Assembly (NCBI GenBank): GCA_047605445.1
Contig: JASGFP010000027.1
Span: forward strand, 1-34,924
Direction: 5' to 3'
DNA: 34,924 nt
Origin: JAJXWB01 sp047605445
Lineage (GTDB): Bacteria; Pseudomonadota; Alphaproteobacteria; Rhizobiales; Beijerinckiaceae
In this document: in pieces, positions 31,861-34,924 of the stretch
Layout: every line of letters begins with the position of its first letter
Position numbering within the stretch: the stretch's first letter is position 1
Position numbers and translations under genes: made by a program
Notes under the pieces: model-generated
Databases searched by the model: none
The model's input: only the letters and a program-made list of their open reading frames with translations
Told to the model about the DNA's origin: nothing

Positions 31861-32499
31861 TCAGCGGCGATGACGATTGCGCCGGCGATCCACCTTGTCC
31901 TCGCCGCCCCTGCCGATCGACAGCACGATCTCGTAGTCGTCGGCGGCGCGCTCGTTGAGGAACGGCGCGGCGAGCGGTTCGGCGATCAGGGAGTTAATGG
32001 CGTTGCCGGTGGAGCCGACGGCTCCGCCGACCGAATAGGTCCTGGAAGCCAGAACTTTTTCGTCGCCGGTGCGGCGCAAGGCGACCGTCAGCGGCGCAGT
32101 ATACGTGCCGGGCCCGCCGGCCGGGCCGACCACCGTCCGCGTCTCGACCCCGACCCGCACGAAAAGCTGGCCGTTCGATTGCGAGCAGTCGCGCGCGACG
32201 TCGCCGATGGCGATCTGGTAGCGCACCGTCGCCGAATCCGGCCCGCCGACGCGGAAGGCCGACATGCCGGGCTCGATCTGCACCACCGGGCAGTCGATGC
32301 GCGCGCCGGCGTTCTGGTTGGGCAGCGGCGGCGCGGTCGGCGAATTGAAGGCAAGCAGATTGCCGAGCTTGGTCGACACTGGATCCGGATCGCCGCCGGC
32401 GACCGATCCCGCCGGCCCGCCGCATCCTGCAAGCAGCAACGCCGCCGCCATTGCCGCAGCCATTCCGCAGGCCGGACGCGCCCTGAAATCAACCCTCAT
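31861..32499 (-). CDS. outer-membrane or inner-membrane lipoprotein of unknown function
   Basis: A 212-residue protein with a type II signal peptide: charged start, hydrophobic core and lipobox LLAGC with Cys26. The mature part has IDCPVVQIEPGMSAFRVGG and beta-rich segments (VRYQIAIGDVARDC, LFVRVGVETRTVVG), then a basic end, KVDRRRNRHRR. Similar lipoproteins occur in Hyphomicrobiales, but no function is known to me. The two mature cysteines (about 70 and 104) could form a disulphide. It is 69 bp downstream of the IalB-family gene. Confidence 0.75.
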   Translation of the reverse strand: MRVDFRARPACGMAAAMAAALLLAGCGGPAGSVAGGDPDPVSTKLGNLLAFNSPTAPPLPNQNAGARIDCPVVQIEPGMSAFRVGGPDSATVRYQIAIGDVARDCSQSNGQLFVRVGVETRTVVGPAGGPGTYTAPLTVALRRTGDEKVLASRTYSVGGAVGSTGNAINSLIAEPLAAPFLNERAADDYEIVLSIGRGGEDKVDRRRNRHRR

Positions 32500-32568
32500 G
32501 ATCGAACTCCCAACTGCGTCCGCTATATAGCCGCTGCCAGGCTGCGAGGCCAGCGGGGCCGTCCCGCC

Positions 32569-33162
32569 TCAGGGCAGGGCGTCGAAGCCTTCGCCGAATC
32601 CGGCGAGGTTGAGCGGAATGCCGACGCCTTCCTCGGGCGTCTGGTAGATGATGAAGGTCGCGGTCTTGCCGGTCCTGAGCTGGTCGAGCAGTTTCTCGTC
32701 CATGATGACCTCGGCGACGCAGCCTGTCGGCAGGCAGCGCACAAATCCCGCCCGGCCGATATCGGCCTGGTCGATCTTGAGGCCGAGCCCGTTGGGCAGG
32801 AGCACGCCGAGCGGCGCGATGACGCGCAGCAGCCGGCTCTTGCCGTCGGCGGTCTTCAGCGTGATGACCACGAGATTGATATTGGGCTTGTCGTCGGCTG
32901 CGACAGATTGAAGCAGGGCGCATTGTTCCTTGGCCGCGCCCGGCGGCGTCTCGCACCGCAATTCCCAGTCGTTGAACTTCGTCCGGCGCTGACTTTCGCC
33001 GGCTGGCGCCGCGGCGCTCGGCTTTGGCGCGTCCGGCTTGGCGGCGTCCGGCGTCGCCGTCTGGGCGCTTGCACTCGCGGGGAGGAGGAAGGCGCCGGCA
33101 AGAAGCGCGATCAGGACAGCGCTGTTGCGGGCCAGTGTCTTGTAGGTCTCACGGGGGATCAT
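32569..33162 (-). CDS. invasion-associated locus B (IalB) family protein
   Basis: A 197-residue exported protein. A signal peptide (about 1-33, cleavage ASA/Q) is followed by an Ala/Pro/Lys-rich linker (about 35-58) and the IalB domain: FNDWELRCE with Cys70-Cys81, LPLGVLLPNGLGLKID-like core, GFVRCLPTGCVAE with Cys143-Cys148, and a C-terminal FIIYQTPEEGVGIPLNLAGF. IalB proteins are common in non-pathogenic alphaproteobacteria too, so the name does not imply invasion. Their role in the periplasm is unclear. Confidence 0.88.
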   Translation of the reverse strand: MIPRETYKTLARNSAVLIALLAGAFLLPASASAQTATPDAAKPDAPKPSAAAPAGESQRRTKFNDWELRCETPPGAAKEQCALLQSVAADDKPNINLVVITLKTADGKSRLLRVIAPLGVLLPNGLGLKIDQADIGRAGFVRCLPTGCVAEVIMDEKLLDQLRTGKTATFIIYQTPEEGVGIPLNLAGFGEGFDALP

Positions 33163-33525
33163 GCGCGCTTTTCTCGCCCTGTCGGTTCAATCCGGACGCG
33201 ATTTGCTGAATACAACGCGCAGCGGAACGCGTGTTTGCGGCGCCGCGAAGGCGCCGGCGCGATGCTGCGATCGCGCTTGGCTGACACATTGGCTGGTAAC
33301 AAACGGGACGTCTCTGTCAAGCGCATCGGCGGCCGCCGCGCGCCCGATCGAGCGTGTTGCGCTTCAAAGACGATTGTGATTTTAACTGGTTCAATGGCGT
33401 AGAGCCGCGCCCGGATTCTACGTTGAATCCTGCGGTCTTTTCGCCGATGGGCGACACGGGGCACGAGGCGGCGCAGCCGGCCTTGCCGCATGACGAACAG
33501 GCGTTTGAAGGGAGCTACCAGGGCA
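33163..33525. other. intergenic region between the IalB-family gene and coxB
   Basis: This 363-bp divergent gap must hold promoters for both sides. A less GC-rich stretch at about 33280-33400 contains two TTGGCT copies (near 33287 and 33300) and TTTTAACTGG, but no -35/-10 pair stands out on either strand. Nothing protein-coding or structured was convincing. Confidence 0.4.
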
Positions 33526-34398
33526 ATGATCGATTTCTCAGGCATTGCGAGGGCCGCGAAATCCGCCCGGGCCGGACTGGCCGCCGTGGCCGCGCTGGCC
33601 AGCTCGACCGCCTTCGCCGCGGAAGAGGTCATCGGCCACGCCGTTCCCGGCCAGATGAAGCTGATCGAGGGCGAGACGCCGATCGCGCGCGAGATCGACT
33701 TTTTCCATAACGACATTCTCGTTCCGCTGACCATCATCATCAGCCTGTTCGTGCTCGCGCTGTTGCTCTACGTGATGTACCGCTTCAGCGAGAAGCGGAA
33801 CCCGGTTCCCTCGCGCACCACGCACCACGCCCTTCTCGAGGTCGCCTGGACGATCGTGCCGGTGCTCATCCTGGTGGTGATCGCGGTTCCCTCCTTCCGC
33901 CTGCTCACGCATCAGCTCGTTCTGCCCAAGGGCGATGTCACGGTGAAGGTCACCGGCAAGCAATGGTACTGGTCCTACGAATATCCGAAGGACCAGGGCG
34001 GCGGCTTCGGCTTCGACTCGCTTCTCAAGGACGAGAAGGACATGAAACCCGGCGATCTGCGCCTGCTGGCGGTCGACAACGAGGCGGTCGTTCCCGTCAA
34101 CAAGATCGTCCGCGTTCAGGTGACGGCCGCCGACGTCATCCATTCCTTCGTGATCCAGTCGTTCGGCATCCGTATCGACGCCGTGCCCGGCCGTCTCAAC
34201 GAGACCTGGTTCAAGGCCGAGCGCGAAGGTGTCTATTACGGCCAGTGCTCCAAGCTTTGCGGCAAGGATCACGCCTACATGCCGATCGTCTTCCGCGTCG
34301 TCAGCGAGCAGAAATACGCCGACTGGCTCGCCGCCGCGAAGAAGAAATACGCTTCCGCCGCCGAGCGCGCCGTCGCGCTCGCCGACGCAAGCCGCTGA
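33526..34398 (+). CDS. coxB: CoxB, cytochrome c oxidase subunit II
   Basis: A 290-residue subunit with a signal peptide (about 1-31), two transmembrane helices (about 64-86 and 105-123), the aromatic GKQWYWSYEYP segment and the CuA domain. CuA ligands are His206 (VIHSF), Cys241, Cys245, His249 and Met252 in CSKLCGKDHAYM. Position 243 is Lys where the classical motif has Glu. No haem c extension. The ATG at 33526 follows AGGG and gives a normal signal peptide; an ATG at 33490 is the alternative. coxA follows after 32 bp. Confidence 0.95.
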   Translation: MIDFSGIARAAKSARAGLAAVAALASSTAFAAEEVIGHAVPGQMKLIEGETPIAREIDFFHNDILVPLTIIISLFVLALLLYVMYRFSEKRNPVPSRTTHHALLEVAWTIVPVLILVVIAVPSFRLLTHQLVLPKGDVTVKVTGKQWYWSYEYPKDQGGGFGFDSLLKDEKDMKPGDLRLLAVDNEAVVPVNKIVRVQVTAADVIHSFVIQSFGIRIDAVPGRLNETWFKAEREGVYYGQCSKLCGKDHAYMPIVFRVVSEQKYADWLAAAKKKYASAAERAVALADASR

Positions 34399-34430
34399 TA
34401 CAGGCCTGACGAATTTCGAGGACTAAGCAA

Positions 34431-34924
34431 ATGGCCACCGATACCGCTCACGCCGACGACCACTCCCACGACACGCCGACCGGGCTGCGCCGCTACCTGC
34501 TGTCCACCAACCACAAGGACATCGGTACGCTTTACCTGTTCTTCGCGGTCATGGCCGGCACCATCGGCTTCCTGCTGTCGCTGGGCATGCGCCTCGAGCT
34601 CGCTCACCCCGGCATCCAGATTTTCCCCGGCCTGTCGCAATTCCTGCACGGCGACAATTCAATCGACGCGGCGAAGAACCTCTACAACGTGTTCATCACC
34701 GCGCACGGCGTCATCATGATCTTCTTCATGGTCATGCCCGCGCTCATCGGCGGTTTCGGCAACTGGTTCGTCCCGATCATGATCGGCGCGCCGGACATGG
34801 CCTTCCCGCGCATGAACAACATTTCGTTCTGGCTGCTTCCGGCCTCGTTCTCGCTGCTCCTGATGTCGATGTTCTTCGAGGGCGCGCCGGGCATGCAGGG
34901 CTTCGGCGGCGGCTGGGTCATGTA
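34431..34924 (+). CDS. coxA: CoxA, cytochrome c oxidase subunit I (aa3 type), 3' end outside window
   Basis: The first 164 residues are present. They include the conserved STNHKDIGTLY near residue 25, helix II with YNVFITAHGVIMIFFMVMPA, where His92 is a low-spin haem a ligand, and GGFGNWFVPIMIGAPDMAFPRMNNISFW. The N-terminal His/Asp-rich stretch (about 5-14) is a variable lead. The ATG at 34431 has GAGGA nearby. Active-site histidines of the haem-copper centre lie beyond the window. Confidence 0.96.
   Translation, partial: MATDTAHADDHSHDTPTGLRRYLLSTNHKDIGTLYLFFAVMAGTIGFLLSLGMRLELAHPGIQIFPGLSQFLHGDNSIDAAKNLYNVFITAHGVIMIFFMVMPALIGGFGNWFVPIMIGAPDMAFPRMNNISFWLLPASFSLLLMSMFFEGAPGMQGFGGGWVM

Noticed and set aside
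33423..33460. TTGAAT as the -35 of a coxB promoter
   Set aside because: No acceptable -10 occurs at 15-19 bp downstream.

Overview
The window is GC-rich chromosomal DNA of an alphaproteobacterium, most likely of the order Hyphomicrobiales (Rhizobiales). The evidence is the combination of gene families: small proteins of the DUF2093, DUF4170 and DUF6101 types, an IalB-family protein, an F0 operon (atpI-B-E-b'-b) without F1 genes beside it, a split glycine decarboxylase behind a tandem glycine riboswitch, and coxB-coxA. No family or genus can be fixed from the sequence alone. Genes are tightly packed, with three GTGA stop/start overlaps, and nearly every base is assigned. Most of the window is core metabolism.

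Layout. (1) 1-815: the end of a pseudouridine synthase gene with a basic disordered tail, then rsmD. (2) 812-7592: an accessory catabolic block, with an MFS exporter divergent from an acyl-CoA ligase and alpha/beta hydrolase pair, which converges on a MaoC-like hydratase and 3-hydroxyisobutyrate-dehydrogenase-like pair, followed by an orphan LivK-type binding protein. These look like parts of one organic-acid uptake and degradation route, but the substrate cannot be named. (3) 7614-12390: purD with a DUF1615 gene whose 5' end carries a 94-bp dispersed repeat, an LprI/DUF3298 periplasmic protein, and a coupled DUF2239/P-loop kinase pair whose promoter appears leaderless and overlaps a CCGG-centred dyad. 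(4) 12496-16935: xseA, a collapsed D-2-hydroxyacid dehydrogenase remnant, a metallophosphoesterase next to a Ser/Thr kinase fused to a universal stress domain, and a DUF2093 protein. (5) 16947-20349: the lipid A/Kdo operon cysQ-like, DUF4170, waaA, lpxK. (6) 20495-23400: a dihaem cytochrome c, DUF6101, ubiA and a cysteine-containing secreted protein. (7) 23401-26385: the F0 operon with a strong promoter, an internal GC stem after atpE and a clear intrinsic terminator. (8) 26542-31794: a small unknown gene and gcvT-gcvH-gcvPA-gcvPB under a tandem glycine riboswitch, interrupted by a 112-bp palindromic repeat. (9) 31861-34924: a lipoprotein, an IalB-family protein, and coxB with the start of coxA.

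No phage, transposase, CRISPR array, tRNA or rRNA was seen. The least explained pieces are the phosphoesterase plus kinase-USP pair, the DUF2239 plus kinase pair with its promoter, and the three palindromic repeats, one of which is translated as part of a gene.
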